A stretch of 64,000 nt of DNA. Origin: Dipteris shenzhenensis (lineage: Eukaryota; Polypodiophyta; Polypodiopsida; Gleicheniales). Made by a program: the position numbers and the translations under genes. Shown here piece after piece: positions 33,840 through 44,815 of the stretch. The notes under the pieces are model-generated. The model did not search any database and had not been told where the DNA came from. It saw nothing but the letters and a program-made list of their open reading frames with translations. The stretch lies in the NCBI GenBank assembly GCA_047967505.1, contig CM106541.1; one strand, 5' to 3'. Numbering within the stretch: the stretch's first letter is position 1; each line of letters starts with the position of its first letter.

Positions 33840-35446
33840 TTGCCTTGAGCAGCTCTTGCCAAAAGTGGCCCGTGAACTTGGCATCTCTGTCACTATTTCC
33901 TGTGGCATTCCATGTAGCTTAAACACATTCTCCATGAATTGTGAAGCAACCATAGATGCTTATTATTGTGTCTTAGTGGTATTAAATGTGCTGCCTTAAC
34001 CAGCGTCTTTACTTGGGAGAGAGATTAGTTTGAGACAAGAAATACTTGAGTGTGCTGTGGTCAATCTTTACTTTGAATTGGCTGCCATAAAGATAGTGAT
34101 GCCACTTCTCAATGGCATGTAATATTGCCAACATCTCTGGTCATATATATGATGGGTAGGTAAGCTTCTTAACATCCAACTTCCTACTCCCATAGGCAAT
34201 CACTCCATGTGGCTGTTTTAGGACTGCACCAATACCCCTTCACTTGCATATGCTTCAATGATGAAAGGGTGGGAAAAAATAGGACATAACAAAATAGGTG
34301 CTGAAGTGAGGGCATCTTCTCTGCATCTTTTGTCCACCACTATCAACCAGGATGTGAACAAGTCGTCCATTGATTGACCTTTCAAGTCTGATAGTTTGGG
34401 CATCGTGAGTTCCCATGAAAGACTCTGAAGATATGTTGTATAAGGTAGATTGGGTGTCCCAAACAGTTCATCATCCTCCACCCAAAAGTTTCCTTCTGGA
34501 TGCCTGCCAGCCTCCACATATTCATCAATAACTTCAGCTCTCCATTGTTGGCATCTCCTTGGGCATTTGGACTGGCAGTCAACATTAATCATGGTGTTAC
34601 AACTGAGACAAGGTAGACCCACCTGGATCAAATGGAAAAGAGGGCTCCCTTTTGGATCCATGAACAATCTCAACATCACCCGGAGCCTCATTTTCACAAT
34701 CATGAAATTCTGGCTCTGCTGCAGGGTTATCTGAAATGGAATCATCTTCAATTTCAATTATCATGCTCAACTTTGCACCTGCCTTAGCTTTGCAAACACT
34801 CCTATGCTCAGGTGGCCACTTTTCACCACATAGATAACATAAGTTCTGCTATTTGTCCTCAATGATAGCCTGAGACAATTCCTTTACCATCTTATCTTTC
34901 TTATCATTTGGCTTCTTCTTAGGGCTTGGCCTGATTATACCTGCTGCATCCTCAGCCTTATAGAGTTTTGTATTCCCATATGCTACCATAAACAATAGGA
35001 TACTGGGGAATGCGAGAGCTTGTTGAAGAAGATACCACTTGCTTTGAAGCCACTGGAGGGCTAACCTTACTTATAGGTCTGCTGTCAAAGTGACCAATAC
35101 CAACACCTTTCTCCTTCACATTATACTTGGGTCCACATCGCTCAGCAAGTCTCATCGCCTTCTTGAGGATGCTATGGTTTTGAGCTAACACATCAGCAGC
35201 TCAGCTGGATGAAGTCCATGTATAAACCTCAGCAATCTTCAACAAATGCTCCAATTTAAGCATCGAATACCGCAGGATAGCATACAAGGATAGAAAATCC
35301 CCAATTATCTTTGTAAGCTGACATGGACATCTGACAACAAATGCGCCTCCTGTGACCTGCCAGCCAAATGCTGACTTATACCACCGTAAATCTGGCTTGC
35401 TCAAGGCAGGCAGAGGCGACATGGCTTTCTCGATTCTTAACTCCAA
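33840..35446 (-). pseudogene. Ty3/gypsy gag and RNase H relic
   Basis: The minus frame at 35446-35201 and its continuation to 34958 resemble the start of gag ('KPDLRWYKSAFGW'). Near 34850-34800 a CCHC-like 'CYLCGEKWPPEHRSVC' appears. After frame changes comes the RNase H block near 34260-34030: 'GVIAYGSRKLDVKKLTYPSY', 'PEMLAILHAIEKWHHYLYGS' and 'FKVKIDHSTLKYFLSQTNLS'. This is highly diagnostic of Ty3 RT-RNase H. RT palm motifs are absent; the frame at 34757-34218 mixes several segments. Many stops. Confidence 0.75.
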
Positions 35447-35759
35447 TGATGGGGAAAGGGTGCATTCAAAATATTCTTGACTTCCGCCACACTTATCGAG
35501 TGGTTTGGCTAGAGGGCAAGACAGATGAAGCTACGGAAATGTCACAGACGAGAGGGCGAATGAACTTCGATTAGGGTCAAACCTAAAACTGGTGTCAATA
35601 CAGCCGGGGCGACTCCAAGAGTCCAATCAAATCGCTAATCGATGCAGTAAATCTCCAGATCGCTGAAAGATTGGGAAACTGCCTTCGTCACAAGTACTGG
35701 AACAAATCCTTTAAATTTCACTGGAATTGTTTAGGGCTTCTGACCAGGAGATCAGCCCG

Positions 35760-35963
35760 ATCATAGGAGAAAGGGTTTCCTAGTTCAGTTCAGCTTAGAG
35801 CAAACAGGGCTCAGCTATAATGACTGTTCATTACATGGCATTCATAGTTATAAGTACAATGTACAACATGGCCCCCTTCTATAGGAATAGGCCTGGACAT
35901 CAATTACCACTTTGCTTATGGGATGGCTGTCCTAGGATGCCACGTGGAAACATCAGACCATCC
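35760..35963 (-). repeat. LTR-like repeat, right copy
   Basis: Pairs with 33454-33631, with about 24 extra bases (atggcccccttctatagg region). Just inside it the minus strand reads tggtcagaagcc, which could be a worn Met-tRNA primer site. Confidence 0.6.
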
Positions 35964-36041
35964 AGCTAAAATACTACTTTTTACAAAGCCAATTAGAGGC
36001 TGATTAGGCTAAAAACTAAGTTAAGTAAACTGGCCTTTGTT

Positions 36042-36311
36042 TCACTGGATGACATTAGGTTCCCTCTGCTGGAACTTGATCTCGCCAAGTAGCCTTTGTA
36101 GCCATACCACCTCACAGGCAGCCAGATACTCAGCATCAGTTGATGACAAAGCCACGTTGGGCTGCTTCTTGCTGCTCCACAAAATAGCTCCTAAGTCTGG
36201 ATCTCCTGACCAATCACAGTCACTCCATCCTTGAAGCTGGACTCTAGGCTCCACTCCAAATCCTGCATCATAAAACAGGTCCATGATCGTAAAACCCTGC
36301 AGATACAGCAA
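36042..36311 (-). pseudogene. copia RNase H, N-terminal part (upstream of insertion)
   Basis: Minus frame of 89 codons with 'VQLQGWSDCDWSGDPD', 'SSKKQPNVALSSTDAEYLAA' and 'WLQRLLGEIKFQQREPNVIQ', standard copia RNase H blocks. Compared with the family, a stretch of about 12-15 residues is missing between 'GDPD' and 'ILWSSKKQ' (usually RRSTSGY.F.L.. ). It continues at 33277 after the inserted Ty3 element. Confidence 0.85.
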
Positions 36312-37860
36312 GATTTATCAATCCTGCATCCCAATGAGTCTTTACAGTGCTAACTCAAATCTCACTCTTTTCCTTATTGTGCACATGAATATAGAAGATG
36401 CAGACAGTTCATGACCTATGCACATGAGAGTAGAAACAGTAAATATATATGTTCCAAAGATGGACAAAACCTTGTACAAAGGTGTGCACAGTGTGCCACC
36501 ATCTAGCAGATATGGTGCTGCCTAGATGTGGACCCCTGGCACCACAAAACTGTCTTCTAGCTCCTCCTGGCACCTTCAAGACTGTCAGCCTGCATGCTCT
36601 CCAAGAGCTTCAATGGACTGAGTAGATGCCATCCTTGCTGCTTACGTCTGCAACTATTGGTGAGCTACTGTTGGTTCCCTGATCCTTGTGGCACAAGTGC
36701 CACTGTTTCTAGGCCTCCTTGCCACTGGAACTCCAGCCAATGTGTGAGGCACTGCATGTATCTCTGGACCTCTCTACAGCCAAGAACTGAGGCACAAAAG
36801 ACTTTGAACTGCCCCCATCCAAGGGCCGGGCTGGAATGCCCTAGAAATATACCGAACAGAGCTCCAGACTGGCCGACCAGTCTGCAGAGTGACCTCACCA
36901 GTAGGACCTGCCTGACTACCAACCTGACACAAGGCAGGCCAACAGGGCTGCTGCGCCGAACTGGGCAATCCATGTTCACTGCCCTGTGTGTTCTCTGCAG
37001 TCTTCCAACCTGCTCTACTCCAGTCACCTGCAGCTGCTACTGCCTCTGCTGACCAGTATCAGGGCCTATTTATGGTATACTTTCTGCCCTGCTCTTGCAT
37101 GCAGTATATCTGCTGCTCTGCATGCTGCCTATGTGGCAGCCCTGCTACAGTACGCAGATCTGCCCCCATGGCAACCTTCCTCTCTACCCACGTGCATCTC
37201 TCTGTCCCAAAAGATGTTGCTGGTACACCTCCCTATGTCCTGGAGCTTACAGGCGAGAGGTGACCTATATAATCCCAACAAAGGCATAAGGTGCCACACT
37301 GCACACGGCCTGAACGGACTACAAGTCTTAAGACAAGAGGTGAAGAGACACTTGTAGTGTGTGATGGAGGTGTAATCTCAGTTCATATAGCCCAAGCCAT
37401 GGCCCATGGGCAGGGCTGGACTGACCAACCATCACCTAGACCACAAGTTGACCTGATAGCAGACCACAAACCCACCGATTAGGTTGGATGCATAGATTGG
37501 TTAGGTTGCCACATCATCAGCCGAGCCTGCCACATCAGCTAGCGGCATCTACCATGTGAAATGCCAACATCTGCTAGCGCCTAACACATGGCTGCTGCCA
37601 CATCACCTGTCGGCAGTTCTGCCTCGGGCTCCCACATCAGCAACTGTACTGTACAAAGTCACATCATCACTCCAAGTGGTGTCCACGTTGCTGTGTGCCA
37701 CATCATCTCCGTGGCCAGCCTGGAGCCGACTTGGACAGCCAAGAGCTGCCCTCAACATCCGGCTGGATGACTCCTTCACCTATGCTATCATCGTCATGGC
37801 TTCTCCTTGTAAGGGGGCCTTACATGCGAGCAAATAAGTTTCAGTGAAGAATAACAGAGG
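36312..37860 (-). other. Non-coding block, possibly the LTR/leader of the copia element
   Basis: No domains found despite several open frames (longest 152 codons). Read on the minus strand it has a TATA-like gggattatataggtc near 37260-37275. Upstream of that are at least eight copies of a tgatgtggca motif between 37500 and 37720 (ccacatca on the plus strand). A promoter-like TATA preceded by repeated short motifs suggests an LTR U3 region. No matching partner LTR was found. Confidence 0.35.
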
Positions 37861-38406
37861 TGGTTGACCTCCAACATTCACACTAATGAACGGATATCCT
37901 TTATGTACTGGATGTGAGAACATGAGGAGCTCTGATAGTCTGGAATTATTTGTTTGCGTATTCGCAGTTCTGTCCAGTTTTTATGGGACTCCTTGGCAGA
38001 TGTTCTTAATACAAGAACATAGTTGCTTTTAAGGGGATTACCAAGAAGGACCTTCAGGAAGCTGACCTCCGACAAAGTTGCTTGTAGAGCTTCGTAAGAG
38101 ACGGTTCTAGAAGGAGCTTGCATTTGAGGCATGCCAAGCTTCAACTTTTCTAAGCAGCACAACCATGGTCTTGTTCATGTCAATCATTAGAAGAAAGATT
38201 ATTATCCAGGTGTCCAAAGTCTGATCTCTTTTTCGAAACGATGAGCCCGCAAGATCAAACGATGAGTAGCGTGGCAATCTGTAGCGTGGTTTCAATAAAT
38301 GGGAGGAAGTAATAAGATGAAGAACCTAAGATATCATAATGTATAATGAACCAACATTTGTAGCAAAAGTGTAGTGGTTGGGACTCACTGGCATGAGCAC
38401 CGCCGC
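37861..38406. other. Region downstream of L33
   Basis: A 94-codon minus frame (37878-38162) begins 'MCCLEKLKLGMPQMQAPS'. I do not recognise it. It could be a chance frame in the 3' untranslated region or an exon of another gene. Nothing else is seen. Confidence 0.3.
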
Positions 38407-38580
38407 TCATTTCATCTTGGCCTCAGTGAAGAGCACATGTTTCCGAACAACGGGATCGTATTTGCGAAATTCTAACTTGTAAGGAATCTTGCGCGGGTTC
38501 TTGGGCTTGACGTAGAAATAGCCTGTTCCTGCAGCCGACACCAGCCGTATCAAAACCGAACCTCCCTTCCCCTTCGCCAT
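38407..38580 (-). CDS. Mitochondrial-type large-subunit ribosomal protein bL33m
   Basis: A 57-residue protein, intact in one exon. It contains '[20 protein letters not shown]', '[19 protein letters not shown]' and the C-terminus 'AKMK', matching the bacterial/mitochondrial L33 family (IKLVSSAGTGHFY, PEKLELKKFDPVVRQHV, EAKIK). It lacks the zinc-binding cysteines of the chloroplast form. Usual plant length is about 58 residues, so I chose the second ATG (MAKGKGG, 38580); a start at 38592 would add MKRE. It would be made in the cytosol and act in the mitochondrial ribosome, where L33 sits near the E site. It is surrounded by transposon debris. The intact frame suggests a live gene, but a recent retroposed copy cannot be excluded. 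Confidence 0.85.
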   Translation of the reverse strand: MAKGKGGSVLIRLVSAAGTGYFYVKPKNPRKIPYKLEFRKYDPVVRKHVLFTEAKMK

Positions 38581-38599
38581 TTCCCTCTTCACAGTTTAC

Positions 38600-40990
38600 A
38601 CTCCAAGTGATTTAAGGCTATTAGGTCAAGGGGCTAGTCAACCAAAAAAATGGAAATTCAATTGGGCTCTTTACACACTGCCAGCTTGCCCTCCTGCCAC
38701 CTGAAAATGTAGCGCTAGTTTCACCACTTGGGAAGGCCCAATTGGCCCTTACAATAATATACTTTTTCTCATGTTGAACTGAGCAACCAAATGCCCCAAA
38801 CCCCATGGTAGTATGCGTTTATGAAACATGGGAAGTCACGGTTGTTTTCATCCTATTAGCATTATACGTTAGCACATTTAGGATGGGTTCAAGATGAAAA
38901 ATCAAAAGGACAACTCATCATTAAACTAACTCTCCCTCTTCTTCTTTTATGTGTTAAAGGCTAGCACCTTCACCTTGGCCCCCTCCTCTACCACCCCTAT
39001 GTGTAAGACCCCCAAGAAATAACTATAAAGGCCATGAAGGTTGATCCATTCAAGAACCCATGACCTAAACATTGGAGATCTAGTGACCAAACTACTAGGC
39101 AAAATTTATGACCCCATGGATGCCATCACCTTCCTCTTAATTTCTCCTCTTTGGTAAAATTAAGACTTCCTCCAAGGAAGATCATAGCACATTTTCTCTA
39201 TGGTTAAAGCATATGTTGTCATACATTGTGTTTCCAACCTCAAAAAATTAATACAAAACAAACTTCTAAATTAATGCCATACAAATAAGCCTACCCAATT
39301 CAAAAGAATTCGTAAATGTATTAATTAGTGGAAAAGTGAGGAGGGGAGGGGTGGAAAGGCAAAGGAGGCAATAAAGAGAAGAGTGATTAATGAGTAAGTC
39401 CCTCTACTTATGGGGGGAGGGGCCCCCTCCCCGAGCCCTCCTCAATGTACTAAACTCTACTCTTTCACGACATCTTCATTTAGCCTAGACTAAGTGGGTG
39501 TCTCGAGCTCAAGTCCCCTCTTTGCATAAAGTTTTGAAGCTATCCCTTGAACATTTAGCTTAATTATGCTACTGCACCCTTTCACCTGAGAAATCAATTG
39601 AATTTTTCTATTGAAAATAAAGGCCTTTTCAATTACCTTTCTCCTTATGTTAAATTATATGTATAGAATAAGTTACTTAGATTAAGGCCTTTATAATTGA
39701 ACACTATTGCAGATGAAGTGAGAACATGGCATGGCTTCTTGAAAAAAGATTCCTTTCAAAATCCTAGGATTATTGGCCACTTTTTTAAAGTATTTTATTT
39801 TCTCATAGGTCCATCTCCAAAAACAATTGATTCTACAAAAGGGCACAAATTTATGCAACACAACTTCTTAAGATGAACTAGATACATATACTTAGGTTTT
39901 CAAACGTGACTACACGTGAATATCATCTTGAAAACACATGCTAGATAATGAATCTTATTTTAAAGGTTGTAAGAAATAATTTACATCCACAAAGTCACCC
40001 TAAGATTTCATCATCATTGATGGTATAGAAATGTGATTCAAACCAAATGAACATGAAAGATATTATTATTAATATTATAAACAAGAGACCAAATGAAGTA
40101 CATGTGAATTATGTACCAAATGGGAAATCCATATGACAAATAGAAAACCAAATCATTTAAATATCCTAAAATATGTCTATATGTCAAATTTTATATAAAA
40201 AACCAAATGTCTAACTAAACATCAACACAATCTATGCCTTTCTTATCAATACTAGTAGCAATCTCTCCTTCTTGTACAATAGTTGAACCTTTACTAGTTT
40301 CCTCAATAGCTTCATGCTCTACCCCAACAAATTCACCAGCCTCATCATGAAGGAGTTTGAGGTTCTGATGACAATGCTTGCACCCAATCATTATTAATTA
40401 CAATCTCTATGTGGCTGAGATAAAAAATCACGCTTGGAAGATCACAAGCGCCAAGCATTTAAGCTAACTTGAGACATTTAAACTATTGATTACTAAAATG
40501 CCCTATGGCAGTGATCCTAACCTGATTATGTAGCATGGCCATAAAGGCCTTGATAGATGCCACCTAGCCATAAAGGCTTGATAGATGTGGTTTCAACGAG
40601 AAGATGGATGACTCTTGCTAAGGAGTCGGAGTTACTGAAGCTAGGTTGGTTGGACTATTAACACAGACCTAGGGAGTGTGGTGATTGGAAGAGACTAGAC
40701 TGGTCACTCATTATGAGGGGCACATTTGGAGCTTATTTACATCAAATGTGCTTAGGGATCACAGGTGGGACCATGACTGAAGATGTTGGGGCTACCAAGG
40801 ATTTCTATTATGCAAGGCTAAAATTTAAAAAAAAGAAACGTTTGGGGTCATTGTTGTCTCGTAGTCTTTCAACCATCGTCTCCTGTGAAGCTTCTTTTTT
40901 CTTTTGTTCCAAAGAAAGGAACCTTCTATTAATGCTTGAAAGATTTCATACAAGACAGCAGCCCCGAAGGTGCTGAGTATGGAAAAAAAC
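38600..40990. other. No gene seen
   Basis: Upstream side of L33 (38600-38820) then AT-rich sequence. A G/C near-palindrome (ggggaggggccccctcccc) lies at about 39414-39432. No coding domain was recognised on either strand; the frames at 40713-40976 and 40825-41079 overlap on opposite strands and look like chance. Confidence 0.5.
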
Positions 40991-41089
40991 CGAAAAAGGG
41001 TGAAAGAAAGAAACTGGCCTGTTCCAGAGAAACTCAGCTCACTGCCTAGGGGATCTCTGGAACTGGGGCTAACAGCCAAGTGGGAGGAC

Positions 41090-42133
41090 TATACAGCCAG
41101 TAAATCCCTCACGGGGTGAAGATGTAGAAAACTCCTATAGGCCAAGCCTTGTAGAAACCAGCACGCCTCTCGATGGTCGCCCTAAAGCCAAGAGTCCCAT
41201 GCCCCCAAGTGGACCGTAGAGTGTAAATGGTATCCTGCCAAACGGCAACTAGGGTAGCCAAGGGTGGAACCAGGTGCTCACCCATCACAAGACTGCATGT
41301 GAGCCACCCAAATGTTCCAAGCCGTGATGCTGGCTACCACCTCCCAAACACTGTCCTCCCTGGGAGAAGGAGGAGCTAGGCTGTCAGGAGGGATTGCCTC
41401 ATGGAGTGCAATCCTCTGGATGCTCTGACCCTGTATCCGGTAAGCTGGGGAGATCTCATCAATCTGAAACGCATGTCCTCCCTCTGGCAACCAAGCCACC
41501 ATCCCCCAGGTGTAGTCTCTATGAAGGCTCTGCATACGTGTCATGATCCTGAGGGCTCCCATCCAGATCCTCGCTGTGATACAACAGCTCCACAGGCAGT
41601 GCGAGATAGTCTCTAGGACACCATCGGAGCAACAATAGCACTGCCCCTCCACTCGCATCTGCTCCTGATGGGCAAGCATCCGTGGATGGCCAACCAGAAG
41701 AAGTATGAAATCTTCCTCGGCCGCAAGCTGGACCACAACCATGTCCAAAACTTGGAGCGAACATCTCGGGGCACTCTGGGTCACCCAACGCCTCTCCCTC
41801 GAGGGGTTCCACCTCGACGAGTCCATCTGAAGCCTCTTGCCAATCCGTGTGGTGTAGGAAAAGAAGGGCAACTCATCCACGGCTCAGCTAGGTCACCTCT
41901 AGAGGGCCAGAACCACTCTCTCGGATCCTATTGGACCTCCCTCAAGTGTCTACCCTCCTACAGCCAAAGGCACCATCTAGAGCCGTCCTGCTCTGAGAGA
42001 CTGGGAGGGTCAATGTGCCACTCCTTCCCCAAATGTCCCACAACTCTGATCATCCACCAGTGAATCCCATCAAGACTCCCATCCATCTTGAGGTCTCTCT
42101 CAGTGAGTGGCTGAAGTAGGCCTCCAGGTCCTA
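41090..42133 (-). pseudogene. LINE copy 2, 3' segment (zf-RVT part)
   Basis: Minus strand carries the same region as 28385-29380 of the first LINE: 'RVVGHLGKEWHIDP' (compare 'RIIGLQGKAWHMDP'), 'DPREWFWPS' (compare 'DPGEWRWPP'), 'KISYFFWLAIHGCLPI' (compare 'KISYFLWMVVHKGLPV'), 'ETISHCLWSC' (compare 'ESLKHCLWSC') and 'VWEVVASITAWNIWVAHM' (compare 'VWEIIGSIVGWHIWTSRC'). Several frame changes. It belongs to the same LINE family but is well diverged. Its upstream neighbour segment lies inverted on the plus strand at 42134-43105. Confidence 0.85.
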
Positions 42134-43105
42134 CGGACAAAATCTATAGGTTTCTTCATAGGCTCTGAGGAGACATAGGAGATTTATGGGTGGGGGAGTG
42201 ACTTTGGCTTTAGTCGGATACTGCAGGGCCAAACAGTGAGATACCTCGGATGCTAGGTGGGTATTGACATTATAGCAGAGCAGCAAATTTCCCCGGTCCT
42301 TGAGAGTGTTTGGTGCAAGCTTCTCTATTGGAGCTTGGCCAAACTCTCCCTAGCAGATCGCCCCTTAGTGGCAAACCAGGTCCTTCTTGCCATGACCTAG
42401 TATATCACCTCCTACTGGTGCTTTCACACAGGATGCATTGGGTAGCTCCGATGGTTGGTACGAAACTTCCTTTGGGCAGGTTTAGACAGCACGAGGAACA
42501 CTAGGGCCCGAGTAGCTTGGTAGACGGTGATCATGCTGCAGGCACTGGGAGGCTTGAGTATCATTGATCTGGAGATAGAGAGTAGAGCCCTTCTGGGCAA
42601 GTTGGTGGTTTGTGGCCTCACCCCAGGTGCAAAGCCTTGGAAGCTCCTCTTCTAGTGAGGGCTTCTAAGGAACACCCGGACAGTGGCAACCTTCACATAG
42701 ATAGATCTTCTCAAAGGCCTCCCTTACGGGGAAGGTCTCCCCCCTGATGAGGAGCCTTCACAGGGTTTGGCAAAGACTGGCAGGGGGTCTCATCCGTGCT
42801 CTGCCCAGATGTAGAGAGGAGTTTGAGTGCCAACCCCTTATGTGGCACCCAGAGATTAGAGATTAGGAGGGACATATGCTCAAACAGCAGACTCACATTG
42901 GTTGGTCACAGTGGGACAGTGGTCTAGCAGGGTTCTTTGGCCATTGGAGCAGATTACCTATGGAGATAGAGGTGAGGCTGTTGACACCCTAGCGCATCTG
43001 CGAGGGGCAGAGCAGTAGATGGGCGAGATTGACTTAGCAATTCCTAAGTCTTGGTGGGAAGGACTTCATGTTTGGAGAGACAACAGATGGTTGGGGCACT
43101 TTTCT
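42134..43105 (+). pseudogene. LINE copy 2, inverted 5' segment (end of RT)
   Basis: Plus strand reads 'TKSIGFFIGSEET' and 'DFGFSRILQGQTVRYLGC' (compare 'HKSVGFLTDPGASS' and 'GFRWIPRGQMTRYLGF' at 27360-27480). It continues 'KLSLADRPLVANQVLL', 'LVRNFLWAGLD', 'ARVAW', 'LLGKLVVCGLTPGAKPWKLL' and ends 'VWRDNRWLGHFSHI' (compare 'LLGDERWLGQLTPR' at 28300-28335). Stops and frameshifts present. Orientation is opposite to the 3' segment at 41090-42133. Confidence 0.85.
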
Positions 43106-43189
43106 CATATTAGTGTTCGCTTGAGGATGTTGATGCAGCGAGGCAGCATGCACCCTGGCTTCTTCCGTACATGTACTAACCATACTCTT

Positions 43190-43345
43190 GCACTCCTTCC
43201 CCCTCCTGCCTCCCAACTCCTCCAGAGTCCCCCCCCCCTTTCCTGCTTCTCCTATTCCATTCTACTCCTCATCTCCTCTCCTCCCTCGTCCTCCTCCTCC
43301 TCCTACTCCCCTTCTTCCTCCTCTTGTTCACTTCTCCTCAACCCT
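43190..43345. repeat. Pyrimidine-rich (TCC)n-like tract
   Basis: Dense ctcctcctc composition with a run of nine C near 43226. Low complexity. Confidence 0.8.
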
Positions 43346-44640
43346 TAACCTAATGAATATGTGAAGGAGACTATCTCTCCACTCCTCAACCTTGAACTCA
43401 TCCTAAACCTTGTAACCCTCTCTTAACCTTATAACCTTAGTTAAATTTCTCAACTCTATCCTCCTCCTAAACCCTTCAAACCTTTCCTAAAACCTTCAAC
43501 CCCTATGGATGTGAGAACCTCCATCTAACCTCAGGAACAAAACTTCTTTCCCACATAAGCTCATACAAGAGCCACATTTTATGCTTTAGGCTACACCCGT
43601 CATCACAAATTTGACCTAGGTATGATCTGAGGATCTATGCTACATTTGTGAACACCTATGCTATAATGAGCAATGACATAACTATAGGTGACCAATATCC
43701 TAAGAATTGGAAATGAGAGAAATAGTGACAACAAAGAGTTTTAAGTCGTGGTATTTGAGTTAATCCTTTTTTATAGTTAGGGTTGAACTACACATGGTCA
43801 ACTACTTAGGGCTAGGCATGGCCAAAACTAGGTAGTTTAGGCTGAACCATAGCATCCGATGACCAAGATCAAGTGACATATGTATGGATTTTATTACTTG
43901 ATGGAAGGTGCATCAAAACATTCAAAGAAATCTTTGGAGTGGTTTGGAGTTTATTGCTTAGGATCAATCATGGTCAAAAGCAGGTACCTTTAGTTCAACT
44001 AGGCTACACATGGTTAGAACTGTGATTTAAGAAGTTTGAATGAAGCAACATTACCAAGCCTCATAGGGTTAGGAACGAGCAACATTAGGTTAGAACCAAG
44101 CATCATAGGGTTAGGAATGAGCAATAAAATAGTAACATATGATAGGTGCTCTCAGAACCTTGGGCAAAGTTTTACTTAAGAGAATGAGAAGTGAATTTGA
44201 CATTTTAAATTTATGGTCATTCATAAGCTAGTTTAATCACATTTTAGTATGATTCCATTCCTCTTCCCATCTCTCTTGATTAGAATCACTCTTCATATAT
44301 ACATAGACTCTCCTTATATTCTTACCATTGATATAAAATCTCCTTAATATTAAAATCTCCTAAATATGAAATCTCCTTAATCTTAAAATCTCCCTTTACG
44401 GCAATGCTTGATATAAATTTTGTGGAAATAGAGCTAGGGTAATTGAATTTATTTGTTTCATCCTCCAAAATCTTGGGTGATTAAAGTGACTTGGTTGATT
44501 ATATATGTTTATCCTTTAAAATATTAAGGCACTGTGCTATTGAGGCCTATTTACTACTCATAGTATTAATCCAAATACTTGCATCACTAGCCTTTTTTTC
44601 AATTTTTCTTTATGTATCTTAACTATGGAAAACATAGGAC
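43346..44640. other. No gene; short degenerate repeats
   Basis: Includes aaccttgaac/taaccttata variants at 43350-43500, a 36-bp imperfect tandem pair around 44057-44125 (catagggttaggaacgagca and catagggttaggaatgagca), and aaaatctcctta repeats at 44330-44395. No coding region supported. Confidence 0.5.
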
Positions 44641-44721
44641 AAGCTATATATTTGGAAGCCTCCATCTCTGGCATGATCACCAATTGTGTGTATAGCCCAA
44701 CTCTACTCTTCTCTATTCTTT

Positions 44722-44815
44722 GCATGAGAGGAGAAGGAGGTGGAGGAGGAGGAGGGAGGAGGGAGGAGGAGAGGGAGAGGATGGGCTGCAATGTTGGAGG
44801 AGAGGGGAGGAGGAG
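44722..44815. repeat. Purine-rich (GGA)n-like tract
   Basis: gga triplet-rich low-complexity sequence, the compositional mirror of 43190-43345. Confidence 0.8.

Larger units (their letters stand above)
33271..36045 (-). mobile_element. Compact Ty3/gypsy element inserted in copia RNase H
   Basis: A 2.8-kb insertion splits a copia RNase H reading exactly between 'EPNVIQ' (36042) and 'CDNQSC' (33266). It is bounded by a 5-bp direct duplication cactg (33271-33275 region at left, 36041-36046 region at right). Inside are two related repeats of about 180-205 bp (33454-33631 and 35760-35963) that look like LTR parts, and broken Ty3 gag and RNase H readings on the minus strand. The element is too short to hold RT and integrase, so it is internally deleted. 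Terminal bases are not a clean TG..CA, so the outer 180 bp at left and 80 bp at right remain unexplained. Confidence 0.7.

Noticed and set aside
36594-37357. Overlapping frames of 120-152 codons on both strands
   Set aside because: Cys/Leu/Ser-rich on both strands with no domain; better explained as non-coding LTR-like sequence.
43350-43510. Degenerate telomere-like ccttaac/aaccct array
   Set aside because: Units are irregular in length and sequence; low-complexity sequence explains it.
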